Below, piece by piece: positions 37,682 to 45,705 of a DNA stretch of 47,210 bases (its first letter is position 1; every line of letters begins with the position of its first letter). Source of the stretch: Planctomycetota bacterium (GTDB taxonomy: Bacteria; Planctomycetota; UBA1135); NCBI GenBank assembly GCA_002705055.1, contig PAHY01000058.1:1-47210 (forward strand), given 5' to 3'. The translations under genes and the position numbers were made by a program. Under the pieces are notes generated by a model. It was not told where the DNA came from and searched no databases. It saw only the letters and a list, made by a program, of their open reading frames with translations.

Positions 37682-40315
37682 TCAGCCGCCTGCCCGGACG
37701 CAACGGAAGCCAATGTGAGGCTGGCGCGCCTCAGGGTCTTGCCCCGTAAACCACACCCTGTCCCAGGATTTCGACACCTCGGTAACGGCCTCAATGCCAG
37801 AAATTCGCCCCGCAGGATGCCCGCAGCACCGGTACTCACGTAACGGCTCGCTATCGAGTGCGCCCCCAGTCATTGTGACGGTGTATTCCACCACCCCCAT
37901 GAGGCCGAGTCGCATCCCACTCGCACTCCGGTCGAGTGGGCCGCTTCGACTCGTGGAGGGCAGCGCCTCGACCGCCCAAAGCAGCGCCCACGGCGTCTCG
38001 CTTTCCTCGTTCTCCCAGTCTGCCTCATCCTGCCACCAACGCACAGCGGAGCTCGCAGCGATGAGCTGATCGCGCGTCACTCCTTCCGGAAGAAAAGTAA
38101 GATCGGGTCCGCGGTGCGCCAGCATCCATTCGACCGTGGTCGGAAGTCGGCAGCCGAGCCAGGCTGCGCAAGCGGCAGCCTCGTCGAGGGTGACCCAACC
38201 GACAGGCTTGTCCGCGTGCTCTTCCCAGTAGGAATCGTCGATCCAATCCGAGAGATCCGGCCATTGCAACTCGGTCGCGAGCATGAAACGTCGGAATATA
38301 CGGTTGCTGACCGGCGCTTCCTGGCATTGGAAACGCGCGACGTCGACGGTGGGGATCTGCTTGCGAGCCTCCACATTCAAGAACCGATCAGTCGACAGAG
38401 TGGCAGCATCGACGCTCACCCAGTCCAGCTGCTGAGATCCCTGCGGGTTGACGAGCAGGCGGCGCACCTCTCCCGAGCGCGTTTCCAGCACGGTGACTTC
38501 CGTGACGGGACGGCCCGACCACCGCAGGCGGAGCACGCCGATCTGTTCGGGCTCCAGTTTGAATAGCCCCTGGACGGGACCCTGCTTCGCTTCTTCCCAA
38601 GCTGACCAGGTGATTCCATGGCGACCGAGTCGGGCCCATTGCACGGACTCGACTTCGTCCCAACTCGCGCCATCGAGCACGATGTGAAGCCAGGGTTGGC
38701 GGCCCTCGGCGAGCAGAGCCGAAGACTCACTCGCGCTGAGGCCCCAAGCCGTCATTTGTTCCACAAGTCGGGCGGCGACCGCGCTCTCGACTCCGTCCTG
38801 CGGAGACAGAGGATTGACGAAGCGACTTACCGACCTGCGTGCCAAGTCGGGCGCGAGAAGTGCTTCGCCCACGGCGGCCCGCGCAAAAGTCCTTCCGTCT
38901 TCTTCCAGTTGATCGAGAGTCTGACGCGATTCCTGAGGCAAGGCCTCACGGCCCCCTTCGACCTGCGCCAGACTCTCCTGTACGGCGCGCAGATCCAGCT
39001 GCTCCGGCGTCGCGACGGCGGCTTCGATGGAATCGACCGCTGCCTCGAGACGCTGGGAGTCGGCGAAATAGCCGGCGCCCATCGCACCGAGCGCGAGAGC
39101 GATCCCCCCCACCAGGCCCATGGCGTAGGGCAGCGGGCGGCGCTGGACCGCGCGGCGCACGCGCGTGACCGGGGAAGGAATCTTGGCCTCGAGCGGGCGG
39201 GACTCCAGGAAGGCACGCAGGTCGCGCGCGAAGCCCGCCATGTCCGGGTAGCGATCGGTCGGCCGCTTCTCGATGGCCGTGGTGCAGAGCAACTCGAGCG
39301 TTGCCGGCACGCTGGGCACGACGCGCCGGATCCGCGGCGGCATGGTGCGGGTGATGTTCTGCATCACCTGGTTGACCGTCGGCGCATCAAACGGCCGCCG
39401 CAGGGTGAGCAACTCATAGAGGACCACCCCCAGTGAGTAGACATCGGTGCGCTTGTCGATCCCCCCTTTGATCGCCCGTACCTGCTCGGGGCTCATGTAG
39501 TTGGGGGTACCCTCGACATCGCCGGTCCGCGTCAGACTGCGCTCGCCCTGGACCTCCGCGAGGCCGAAGTCGATCAGGTGCGGCTGCCCCTGATCGTCGA
39601 GCAGCACGTTCTGCGGCTTGACGTCGCGGTGCAGGACGCCGCGCTCGTGTGCGTGATGCAAGGCCTCGGCGATCTTGCCCACCAGCTCGACCGAGGCGCG
39701 CACGCGCGGGGCCTCTTCGGTAGGCAGCAGCGGGCTGCGCCCCAGCAGGTGGCCGGGCAGCGAGATCGTCTCCTTCTGCGCGCGCTGCAGCAGAATCTCG
39801 TCGGCCAGCGTGTGCCCCTCGACATAGTCCATGACCAGGAAGGGGCGGCCGGTGTCATCGCCGGCGAGCTGCAGCTTGACGATACCCGGGTGATCGACGC
39901 GGGCGTTGGCCTTGGCTTCGCGGCGGAAGCGCTCGACGGCGATCGCCGAAGGAAGCAGCCCCGAACCCAGCACCTTGAGCGCGACCAGCTGATCGCTGTC
40001 CGGCTTGCGCGCCAGGTAGACCACGCCGCGCCCCCCGCGCCCCAGCTCGCGCAGCAGCTGGTAGCCGCCGATCTGCTCCTCGGGCAGGAAGTCTTCCGCT
40101 TCCTGCCGCAGGCGGTCGGCGGGCAAGGCCAAGCCCTGCGGCGGCTCGAGGAACTCATCGAGTTCGGCATCGGCGGCGAGCAACTCTTCGACCCGCGCGC
40201 GAAGCTCGGGGTCGTCGGCGCAGGCGCGATCGAGAAAAGCCGCACGCTCGGCGGCGGGAAGCTCGACAGCTTCCTCGAAGATGCGTTGGATACGGGCGAA
40301 GTCGGGCTCAGCCAC
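37682..40315 (-). CDS. Membrane Ser/Thr protein kinase with C-terminal formylglycine-generating-enzyme-like domain
   Basis: The protein has 877 residues. After a short helical N-terminus the kinase domain spans ~84-370: glycine loop GRGGRGVVY, K114 in VALKVL, catalytic D231 in HRDVKPQN, D249 of DFG, and GTPNYMSPEQ. One membrane helix lies at ~397-416, giving a cytoplasmic kinase and an exported remainder. The last ~220 residues resemble the FGE-sulfatase/SUMF1 fold (CQEAPVSNRIFRRFML, ACAAWLGCRLPTTVEWMLA, HIGFRCVRAG). They lack clear catalytic cysteines, so this part probably binds a ligand. The gene overlaps the sigma-factor gene by 8 bases. Confidence 0.9.
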   Translation of the reverse strand: MAEPDFARIQRIFEEAVELPAAERAAFLDRACADDPELRARVEELLAADAELDEFLEPPQGLALPADRLRQEAEDFLPEEQIGGYQLLRELGRGGRGVVYLARKPDSDQLVALKVLGSGLLPSAIAVERFRREAKANARVDHPGIVKLQLAGDDTGRPFLVMDYVEGHTLADEILLQRAQKETISLPGHLLGRSPLLPTEEAPRVRASVELVGKIAEALHHAHERGVLHRDVKPQNVLLDDQGQPHLIDFGLAEVQGERSLTRTGDVEGTPNYMSPEQVRAIKGGIDKRTDVYSLGVVLYELLTLRRPFDAPTVNQVMQNITRTMPPRIRRVVPSVPATLELLCTTAIEKRPTDRYPDMAGFARDLRAFLESRPLEAKIPSPVTRVRRAVQRRPLPYAMGLVGGIALALGAMGAGYFADSQRLEAAVDSIEAAVATPEQLDLRAVQESLAQVEGGREALPQESRQTLDQLEEDGRTFARAAVGEALLAPDLARRSVSRFVNPLSPQDGVESAVAARLVEQMTAWGLSASESSALLAEGRQPWLHIVLDGASWDEVESVQWARLGRHGITWSAWEEAKQGPVQGLFKLEPEQIGVLRLRWSGRPVTEVTVLETRSGEVRRLLVNPQGSQQLDWVSVDAATLSTDRFLNVEARKQIPTVDVARFQCQEAPVSNRIFRRFMLATELQWPDLSDWIDDSYWEEHADKPVGWVTLDEAAACAAWLGCRLPTTVEWMLAHRGPDLTFLPEGVTRDQLIAASSAVRWWQDEADWENEESETPWALLWAVEALPSTSRSGPLDRSASGMRLGLMGVVEYTVTMTGGALDSEPLREYRCCGHPAGRISGIEAVTEVSKSWDRVWFTGQDPEARQPHIGFRCVRAGG

Positions 40316-40868
40316 GGAGCAATAGCTTCAGTTGAGATCGAGCGAAGCGCCACTTGCGCTCGACGGTACGCGCGGAGATCCCCAAGATGTCCGCGACCTC
40401 GGGATAGGAGTAGCCGCCAAAGAAGCGCAGCTCGACCACCTTGGCGGCCTCGGGGGACTGCAGTTCCAGACGGTTCAGGGCCTCGTTGACCTGCAGCAGG
40501 TCATCGGAGGCAGTTTCAAAGCTGACGACCCAGTCGTCGAGCGGGACGCGATGCTCGCCAGCCTTGCGCTTCTGCCGCCCCTTGGCACGCGCATGATCGA
40601 CCAGGATGGAGCGCATCGCCCGCGCCGCCACCGCCAGGAAGTGATTGCGATTCGCGTAGGTGTCGGCGTCGCGGCGGTGGATCTTCAGAAAGCACTCGTG
40701 CACCAGGTCCGTGGGCTGCAGGCTGTGCCCCTGATTCTGGCCTTGCATGAAGCGCGCAGCCATCCGGCGCAGCTCGCCGTAAACAAGCCCCAGAAGCTGT
40801 TCTTCCACAGCGGGGTCGTCGCCTGAACGGCGGAGCAGCTGCGTCAGGTCGTCCAGGGAGTCAGTCAT
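40308..40868 (-). CDS. ECF-type sigma-70 factor
   Basis: I start at the ATG at 40868; the longer frame to 41150 lacks sigma features. The 186 residues cover region 2 (VYGELRRMAARFM, HSLQPTDLVHECFLKIH, NHFLAVAARAMRSILVDHAR) and region 4 (VVELRFFGGYSYPEVADILGISARTVERKWRFARSQL). The pattern is that of the ECF group common in Planctomycetes, Acidobacteria and Gemmatimonadetes. No anti-sigma gene is present. Instead the next gene is a membrane kinase whose start overlaps, which suggests control by phosphorylation. Confidence 0.92.
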   Translation of the reverse strand: MTDSLDDLTQLLRRSGDDPAVEEQLLGLVYGELRRMAARFMQGQNQGHSLQPTDLVHECFLKIHRRDADTYANRNHFLAVAARAMRSILVDHARAKGRQKRKAGEHRVPLDDWVVSFETASDDLLQVNEALNRLELQSPEAAKVVELRFFGGYSYPEVADILGISARTVERKWRFARSQLKLLLRG

Positions 40869-40883
40869 GAATCGAAAATGACG

Positions 40884-40936
40884 ACCACGGCGTCGTGGTG
40901 AGAGTGCCGTAGCCTGCAAGGACTTTAGCGCAGGCT
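40884..40936. promoter_or_regulatory. Inverted repeats in the sigma-factor leader
   Basis: Two perfect inverted repeats precede the sigma gene. ACCACG-GCGT-CGTGGT (40884-40899) lies 15 bases before the ATG. AGCCTGC (40911-40917) pairs with GCAGGCT (40930-40936) around a 12-base spacer. The first could form an RNA hairpin in the leader; the second could be an operator. The rest of the 252-base gap to the decarboxylase gene holds no ORF I would accept. Confidence 0.4.
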
Positions 40937-41120
40937 GAGGCTTCTGCGCTCCTCGGAATGGGGCGAGAGTGCAGGTGGCGGAGCTCATGCCACAGAAACG
41001 TCTTCCCGTGCGCCGCCCCGCCACCCGCTTCGCCGCTTGCCACGGCCTACCGATTGAATCCGCTTGGAAGCCCCCGCGATCCTGCGTTAAGGTAAGGGCT
41101 TGGGCCCCAGGGGCCAAACC

Positions 41121-42539
41121 ATGCAAGAGATCGTCGAAGAGACCTCTCAAATCATCCAGAGCCTGCTCGAGGCCGAGGCGAAATCCGCTCCCCGCCCCCG
41201 AGTCCGACCGGAGGCATTGCGCTGCCGGGAGACCCTGGCCCTGGATCGCGCCGGAATCAGCGAATCCGAAGTCCTAGGAGCTCTCCGGGAGATCGTGGCC
41301 GAGACGCCTCGAAGCTCGGATCCGCGTTTCTACAACCAGCTGTTCGCGGGCCGGATCCCGATCGCTGCTGCCGCCGAGACCATTGCGTCCTATCTCAATG
41401 TCTCGATGTACACCTACAAGGCCGGCGGCCCGCAGGTGCTGCTCGAGTGGGAAGTGCTGCAGCGCATGCTCCGGTTTGCCGGTATGCCGGACGGCGACGG
41501 CACCTTCGTCCCCGGCGGTTCGCTGGCCAATCTGATCGGCGCGATGCTCGGCCGCAACCAGGCCGCCCCGGAGATGCGGGATCACGGTGCCCCAGCGGCC
41601 CGGCTGATCACCTACGTCAACGGCACCGGCCACTATTCGGTGGTCAAGAACGCGGGTGTGCTCGGCATGGGCCGGGAGAATGTCCGCCAGATCGAAGTCG
41701 ATGACGCCGGCGCGATGGTGCCGGCCGCGCTGCGACGCGCCATCGAACAGGATCTGGCCGCGGGTCACCTCCCCGCCGTGGTCATCGCCACTTCGGGCAC
41801 GACCGTGCGCGGTGCCTTTGATCCGCTCGAAGAGATCGCCGCGATCTGCACCGAGCACGACATCTGGATGCACGTCGACGCCGCCGTCGGCGGATCGCTG
41901 CTGCTGCACCCGACCGAGCGCGCGAAGCTCGCGGGCATCCAGCACGCCGATTCGGTGACTTGGGACGCCCACAAAATGATGGGCGTCCCGCTGACCTGCT
42001 CGGCGCTGCTGGTGCGCGACCGCGAAGTGCTGGTGCGCAATCTTTCGGAGGCCGCCGAGTACCTCTTCCAGGTCGACGACGATCACCTCAACCCCGGCCG
42101 CCGCTCGATTCAGTGCGGCCGGCGCAACGACACCCTCAAGCTTTGGGCCGCCTGGAAGTTCCTGGGAGACGAAGGCTGGGAAGCGCGCCTGGAGCGCCAG
42201 CTCGAGCTGGCTCGCTATCTTGCCGCGCGCGTCGAGGAACGCCCCGAGTTCGAGCTCTGCGAGCAGCCGCCGCTGACCATGATTAACTTCGTCGTGCCGG
42301 GCAAGTCCAGCCCACGCATCTGCGACCTGCTGCACGAGCGCGGTGACGCAGTCGTCGGCTACGGCGATTGTGGCGGGGTCGAGGCCATCCGGATGGTGAC
42401 CATGAACCCCGAAGTCACGGAAGCGCAACTCGACCGCCTCCTCGACGAGATCGTCGAAGTGGCGGCCGAGTTACCCAGCGATCAGCCTTCGGTCGAGGCT
42501 CAACGCGGCGCGGCGTCGCGCGCAGCCAGCTCTTCGTAG
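41121..42539 (+). CDS. PLP-dependent amino-acid decarboxylase, GAD/CSAD-like
   Basis: The 472 residues resemble animal glutamate and cysteine-sulfinate decarboxylases more than typical bacterial GadB: FYNQLFAGR, LNVSMYTYKAGGPQVLLEW, TFVPGGSLANL, H171 in GTGHYSVVKN, D253 in MHVDAAVGGS, the Schiff-base lysine K285 in ADSVTWDAHKMMGVP, and IQCGRRNDTLKLW. I choose the ATG at 41121 over the TTG at 41100 because AGGGG lies in front of it. That Shine-Dalgarno sits in a perfect palindrome, GGCCCCAGGGGCC, which could mask it. The substrate could be glutamate, aspartate or cysteine sulfinate. The gene overlaps the convergent Trx/ASPIC gene by 40 bases. Confidence 0.9.
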   Translation: MQEIVEETSQIIQSLLEAEAKSAPRPRVRPEALRCRETLALDRAGISESEVLGALREIVAETPRSSDPRFYNQLFAGRIPIAAAAETIASYLNVSMYTYKAGGPQVLLEWEVLQRMLRFAGMPDGDGTFVPGGSLANLIGAMLGRNQAAPEMRDHGAPAARLITYVNGTGHYSVVKNAGVLGMGRENVRQIEVDDAGAMVPAALRRAIEQDLAAGHLPAVVIATSGTTVRGAFDPLEEIAAICTEHDIWMHVDAAVGGSLLLHPTERAKLAGIQHADSVTWDAHKMMGVPLTCSALLVRDREVLVRNLSEAAEYLFQVDDDHLNPGRRSIQCGRRNDTLKLWAAWKFLGDEGWEARLERQLELARYLAARVEERPEFELCEQPPLTMINFVVPGKSSPRICDLLHERGDAVVGYGDCGGVEAIRMVTMNPEVTEAQLDRLLDEIVEVAAELPSDQPSVEAQRGAASRAASSS

Positions 42540-43798
42540 TAGCTCGCCAGTTCGGTGTGCCCGGCGGCCCGCAGTCCTGCGGCGAGGCCGGCGAAGTCAC
42601 GACGGCGATCCGCGAGCCAACGACCATCCTGAAGCTGGCCGGTGCCGCGGGCGCCCGCCCGCATCTTGCCTAGGCTGGCGACGTCTTCGAGCAGAGTCTC
42701 GACGCTGACCGGACCCTGATAGACCACGCAGACGCGGCCTTCGGCATCCAGCAGCAGGCTGCTGGGCAGATAGCTGGGAGCGTTCGGGCCGAGTAGTTCG
42801 GTGAAGAGCATCTGCAGCATGTCGAACTGCGCTTCGCCCGTCGGACCCGCCAACTCGCCGTGCCCCATCTTGACGATGGTCTCCTGCGCCTTCTCCTGCT
42901 GATCGGCAGGGTCCGTCGAGAGCGGCACCACGCGCAGACCGGCGGCAGCAAGCCGATCGGCGGCGTCGTGGAACTCAGCGAGCTCCTTGAAGCAGTTGGC
43001 GCAGGTCAGGCCCCAGAGGTTGATCAGCACCGGCCCGCCTTCGAAGCTCGCCACCGTGCGTTCGGTGTCGGCGTAGGAAGGCAGCGGGAAGGGCTGCATC
43101 GGCAGACGGTCCACCAGCACGATGCGCCGCTCTTCGGTGGTCGAAGGGCTGGGCTTGCTGATCGGCGCCGAAGCCATGCTGGTGACCGGCGGACGCTCGA
43201 TGACCACCGCCTGGCCGGAACCCTGCACCAGTCGGTAGATCTTGTCGCTGGCCACCCCCGCGAAGCTCTCGACCTGGCCATCCGGCCAGCGAACTTCGAC
43301 CTGCATGGGCGCCGCGGAATCCCCCAGGCCAAAGTGCAGGAAGCGCGAGCTCTGCGAGAGGTAGGCATCGCCAGCGCGCAGAGTCGCGACGGAATCGGAC
43401 TGACCGTCACGCTTGACGGTGACGTGCGCGCCGATGGCATCGCGGTTGCTCTTGCCGGTGCCGCGCAGCTTGAACTGCACCCAGTGCGCGTCCTGTCCGA
43501 CCTGGTTGCGCAGGAAACGCAGGCGCGGGGCCGTGCGGTTCTTGATCAGCAGGTCGAGCGCTCCGTCGTGATCCCAGTCGATCAGAGCCAGAGCGCGGGC
43601 GTCATCCCCGTAGTCCGCGTGGGTCGCCTGCGAGACATTCGCAAAGCGTCCATCGTTCATGTTGAGGTAGGCGCAGTTCTTCTCGCGACCGCTCCAGGAT
43701 GCACCCTGCTCCATGATCATGTGCGTCATGGCCTGCCAGGACTCCAGGTAGGGATCGGCGTTCCGTTCTTCGTTCTTCTTCGGACTTTGCAGCGTCAC
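42500..43798 (-). CDS. ASPIC/UnbV plus thioredoxin-like protein; probable C-terminal part of a recoded or interrupted CRTAC1-like protein
   Basis: A gene caller would start this at GTG 43798, giving 432 residues. Residues ~60-90 are the end of an FG-GAP repeat (ALALIDWDHDGALDLLIKN). Residues ~120-195 are an ASPIC/UnbV domain (AIGAHVTVKRDGQ, SQSSRFLHFGLGD, VRWPDGQVESF). From ~235 a TlpA-like thioredoxin domain carries a CxxC at C266/C269 (LTCANCFKE). It has no ribosome-binding site or signal peptide and begins in the middle of a domain. It lies in exactly the same frame as the upstream lipoprotein gene, separated only by the TGA at 43817-43819 and the TAG at 44048-44050. I read it as the continuation of that gene. 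Confidence 0.85.
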   Translation of the reverse strand: MTLQSPKKNEERNADPYLESWQAMTHMIMEQGASWSGREKNCAYLNMNDGRFANVSQATHADYGDDARALALIDWDHDGALDLLIKNRTAPRLRFLRNQVGQDAHWVQFKLRGTGKSNRDAIGAHVTVKRDGQSDSVATLRAGDAYLSQSSRFLHFGLGDSAAPMQVEVRWPDGQVESFAGVASDKIYRLVQGSGQAVVIERPPVTSMASAPISKPSPSTTEERRIVLVDRLPMQPFPLPSYADTERTVASFEGGPVLINLWGLTCANCFKELAEFHDAADRLAAAGLRVVPLSTDPADQQEKAQETIVKMGHGELAGPTGEAQFDMLQMLFTELLGPNAPSYLPSSLLLDAEGRVCVVYQGPVSVETLLEDVASLGKMRAGARGTGQLQDGRWLADRRRDFAGLAAGLRAAGHTELASYYEELAARDAAPR

Positions 43799-43819
43799 GC
43801 GCCGCCAGAAAAAACTTCA
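43789..43819 (-). promoter_or_regulatory. In-frame TGA with SECIS-like hairpin (candidate selenocysteine site)
   Basis: On the minus strand the TGA (43819-43817, codon 613 counted from 45655) lies in PDTGDL-*-SFFWRRV. Seventeen bases from apical loop to TGA, a hairpin forms: GCGGCG, loop CGTGA, CGCTGC (43805-43789), six pairs including one G-U. The loop has G at its second place. Bacterial SECIS elements follow the UGA directly, with the loop about 16-37 bases away and a G in the first two loop positions. Reading continues in frame for 438 codons with conserved domains. Confidence 0.5.
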
Positions 43820-44047
43820 CAAGTCGCCGGTGTCGGGCCCGGTGACGAATCCGTTCGGAACGTAGATGTCGTCGAAGCCATCATTATCGAAATCGACGAA
43901 GCGCGCGCCCCAGGCCCAACGGCCTAGTTCGACGCCGGCGACCTCGGTCTGATCGACGAAGGTGCCGTCGCCCTGGTTGACCAGCAGAAAGTTGCCGCGG
44001 GCGTGGCTCAGGAAGCTGTCCGCCTGGTCACGCTCATCGGGACGCCA
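43799..44047 (-). other. In-frame coding segment between the TAG and TGA stops
   Basis: No start codon is needed here: the same frame simply continues past the TAG with WRPDERDQADSFLSHARGN, then FLLVNQGDGTFVDQTEVAG, GRWAWGARFVDFDNDGFDD and IYVPNGFVTGP. This is a complete FG-GAP/VCBS repeat with its D-x-D/N-x-D-G loop. Codon use is normal for the genome and there is no indel. It links the lipoprotein part to the ASPIC/thioredoxin part. The TGA lies at 43817-43819 inside this span. Confidence 0.75.
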
Positions 44048-45655
44048 CTAGTCGGCCTGCGTGACGATCCGCAGACCGGCCGAGCTGAACATATTGGACA
44101 GGTAGATGTCCATATCTCCATCCCGGTCGTAATCCGCCGCGCTCGCGCCCATGCTTGCGGCAAGCTCGCCGAGGCCGACTTCCATCGCGACGTCGGAGAA
44201 GCGCCCGCCGTCGTTGCGGTAGTAGTTGTTGCGACCGAAGTCATTGGTCACGTACAGGTCGAGGTCGCCATCGGCATCGAAGTCCTCGAACAGCGCACCC
44301 AAGGAGAACTTGGAGTTGTTCTGATTCAGGCCCAGCTCGTCGGTGACATCCGTGAACTGGCCGGGGCCATCGTTGCGCCACATGGCATTGCGACCGCCGT
44401 TGTCCGCGTCGTGGTATGGCACCGGCATCCCGCCGCCGAGCGCACCGGATTCGCCGGCGAGGTTGTAGCCGCAGGCGTAGAGGTCGAGGTCGCCATCGAG
44501 GTCGATATCCGCCGCCGAGATGCCGTGCACGAAGCCGGTATCACGACAGTTGAGCGGGACCATGTTGCCGAACTTGCCGGTGCCGTCGTTGTAAGCCACC
44601 ACCAGGTTGGGCCCCATCGAGACGATCAGATCCTGGTCGGCGTCATTGTCGAGGTCGAGCAGCAGCGCCCCGCGCGTGTTGTCGAGGAAGGCCACGCCGG
44701 CTTCCACCGAAGTCTCGGTCACTGTGCCATCGGCCTGGCGCAGGAAAAGGCGGTTGGCGAGGCCGCCCGGCTGGCAGACGTAGATGTCCTCGTAACCATC
44801 CTGATTGACATCGCCAATCGCCAGCCCCTGCCAGCCCATGTACGAGTTGCCGGTCAGGCGGTCCTTGCGGCGATACCACTCGCCGGCACCGAGCAGGAAC
44901 TCGTCCTGATAGTGCTCAAAGCTGCCGAAGACATGCTCGGTCAGATCCGCCAGGATCGAACGCGGCGTGTCGATCTCTTCATAAGCAAGAGTCTCGATCT
45001 CGCGCAGCTTGGGGTGCTCGACCTCGGGCGTGCCGGTCCAGTGCAGGCGCCACTGATGGTTGATCTGCTGCTGCGAGCCATCGGGCTGCTCGATCAGCGT
45101 CGAGACGTAGGCCTTGGTGGCATAGTGCTCGTCACCGAGCGGCTCGACCGAGAAGATCTTGACGTCAGCGTGGGCGTGCGCCGAGCCTTCGAGTCGAGCG
45201 CGGTAGGCCTCGCACAAGGTCGCGAAGTCCTGACGCTCTTCCGGCTCGGCTTCTGCGCGCCGCACCACGAGGCCGTGCGCGTCGCGGGCCGCTTGCAGGC
45301 CATCGCGCACCAGCGGTGCGCTGGCGACGAAGGCATCCGAGCCATGACCGAGGACGGTTTCCATGCTGGCGTGCTCGGGGTCGAGCAACTCATGCATCCA
45401 GTCCTTGAGCGTGTGCTTGGCGTGATCGTGGAGGACTTCGGTATCCCAGCCGTCGAAGCTCGCGTCACGGCGCGCGAGCTCATCCTGGATGGCCGAGGCA
45501 TCGGCCTGGCCAGGGGTCACGAAGAGCACTTGGTTGCCTTCTAGAGGCTCGACGTCACCGCCGGCGCCTGTCGGTTGTTCCTCCTTGCCGCAACTCACGA
45601 GCGGCAGCAGGGATAGAACGACGGCAACCCTCGCAAGTGGGGAGGAGAGGGCCAC
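44048..45655 (-). CDS. FG-GAP/VCBS-repeat lipoprotein, N-terminal part of CRTAC1-like protein
   Basis: The GTG start gives a lipoprotein signal (VVLSLLPLVSC), so the protein is exported and lipidated. After a helical domain (~40-210) come several FG-GAP repeats with calcium-binding loops: GDVNQDGYEDIYV, LDLDNDADQDLIV, ADIDLDGDLDLYA, EDFDADGDLDLYV and YDRDGDMDIYL. The frame ends at a TAG after NMFSSAGLRIVTQAD, exactly where the family normally continues, and sequence of the same family follows in the same frame. The full reading frame to 42500 would be 1052 codons. No Shine-Dalgarno is visible before the GTG. Two 9-base direct repeats (GCCACGAAT on the plus strand at 45651-45659 and 45668-45676) flank the start. 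Confidence 0.85.
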   Translation of the reverse strand: MALSSPLARVAVVLSLLPLVSCGKEEQPTGAGGDVEPLEGNQVLFVTPGQADASAIQDELARRDASFDGWDTEVLHDHAKHTLKDWMHELLDPEHASMETVLGHGSDAFVASAPLVRDGLQAARDAHGLVVRRAEAEPEERQDFATLCEAYRARLEGSAHAHADVKIFSVEPLGDEHYATKAYVSTLIEQPDGSQQQINHQWRLHWTGTPEVEHPKLREIETLAYEEIDTPRSILADLTEHVFGSFEHYQDEFLLGAGEWYRRKDRLTGNSYMGWQGLAIGDVNQDGYEDIYVCQPGGLANRLFLRQADGTVTETSVEAGVAFLDNTRGALLLDLDNDADQDLIVSMGPNLVVAYNDGTGKFGNMVPLNCRDTGFVHGISAADIDLDGDLDLYACGYNLAGESGALGGGMPVPYHDADNGGRNAMWRNDGPGQFTDVTDELGLNQNNSKFSLGALFEDFDADGDLDLYVTNDFGRNNYYRNDGGRFSDVAMEVGLGELAASMGASAADYDRDGDMDIYLSNMFSSAGLRIVTQAD

Positions 45656-45705
45656 GAATTGAGTTTAGCCACGAATGGCCAGCCTCACGCCCCAAAATTC
45701 CCTGC

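Noticed and set aside
44048..44050. Pyrrolysine at the TAG
   Set aside because: Pyrrolysine is restricted to organisms with pyl genes and mostly methylamine methyltransferases; nothing here supports it. Mutation, error or suppression are simpler.
43799..45655. Ordinary pseudogene with decay
   Set aside because: Apart from the two stops there is no indel or loss of codon bias over 1052 codons, which argues against long-standing decay, although a very recent mutation remains possible for the TAG.
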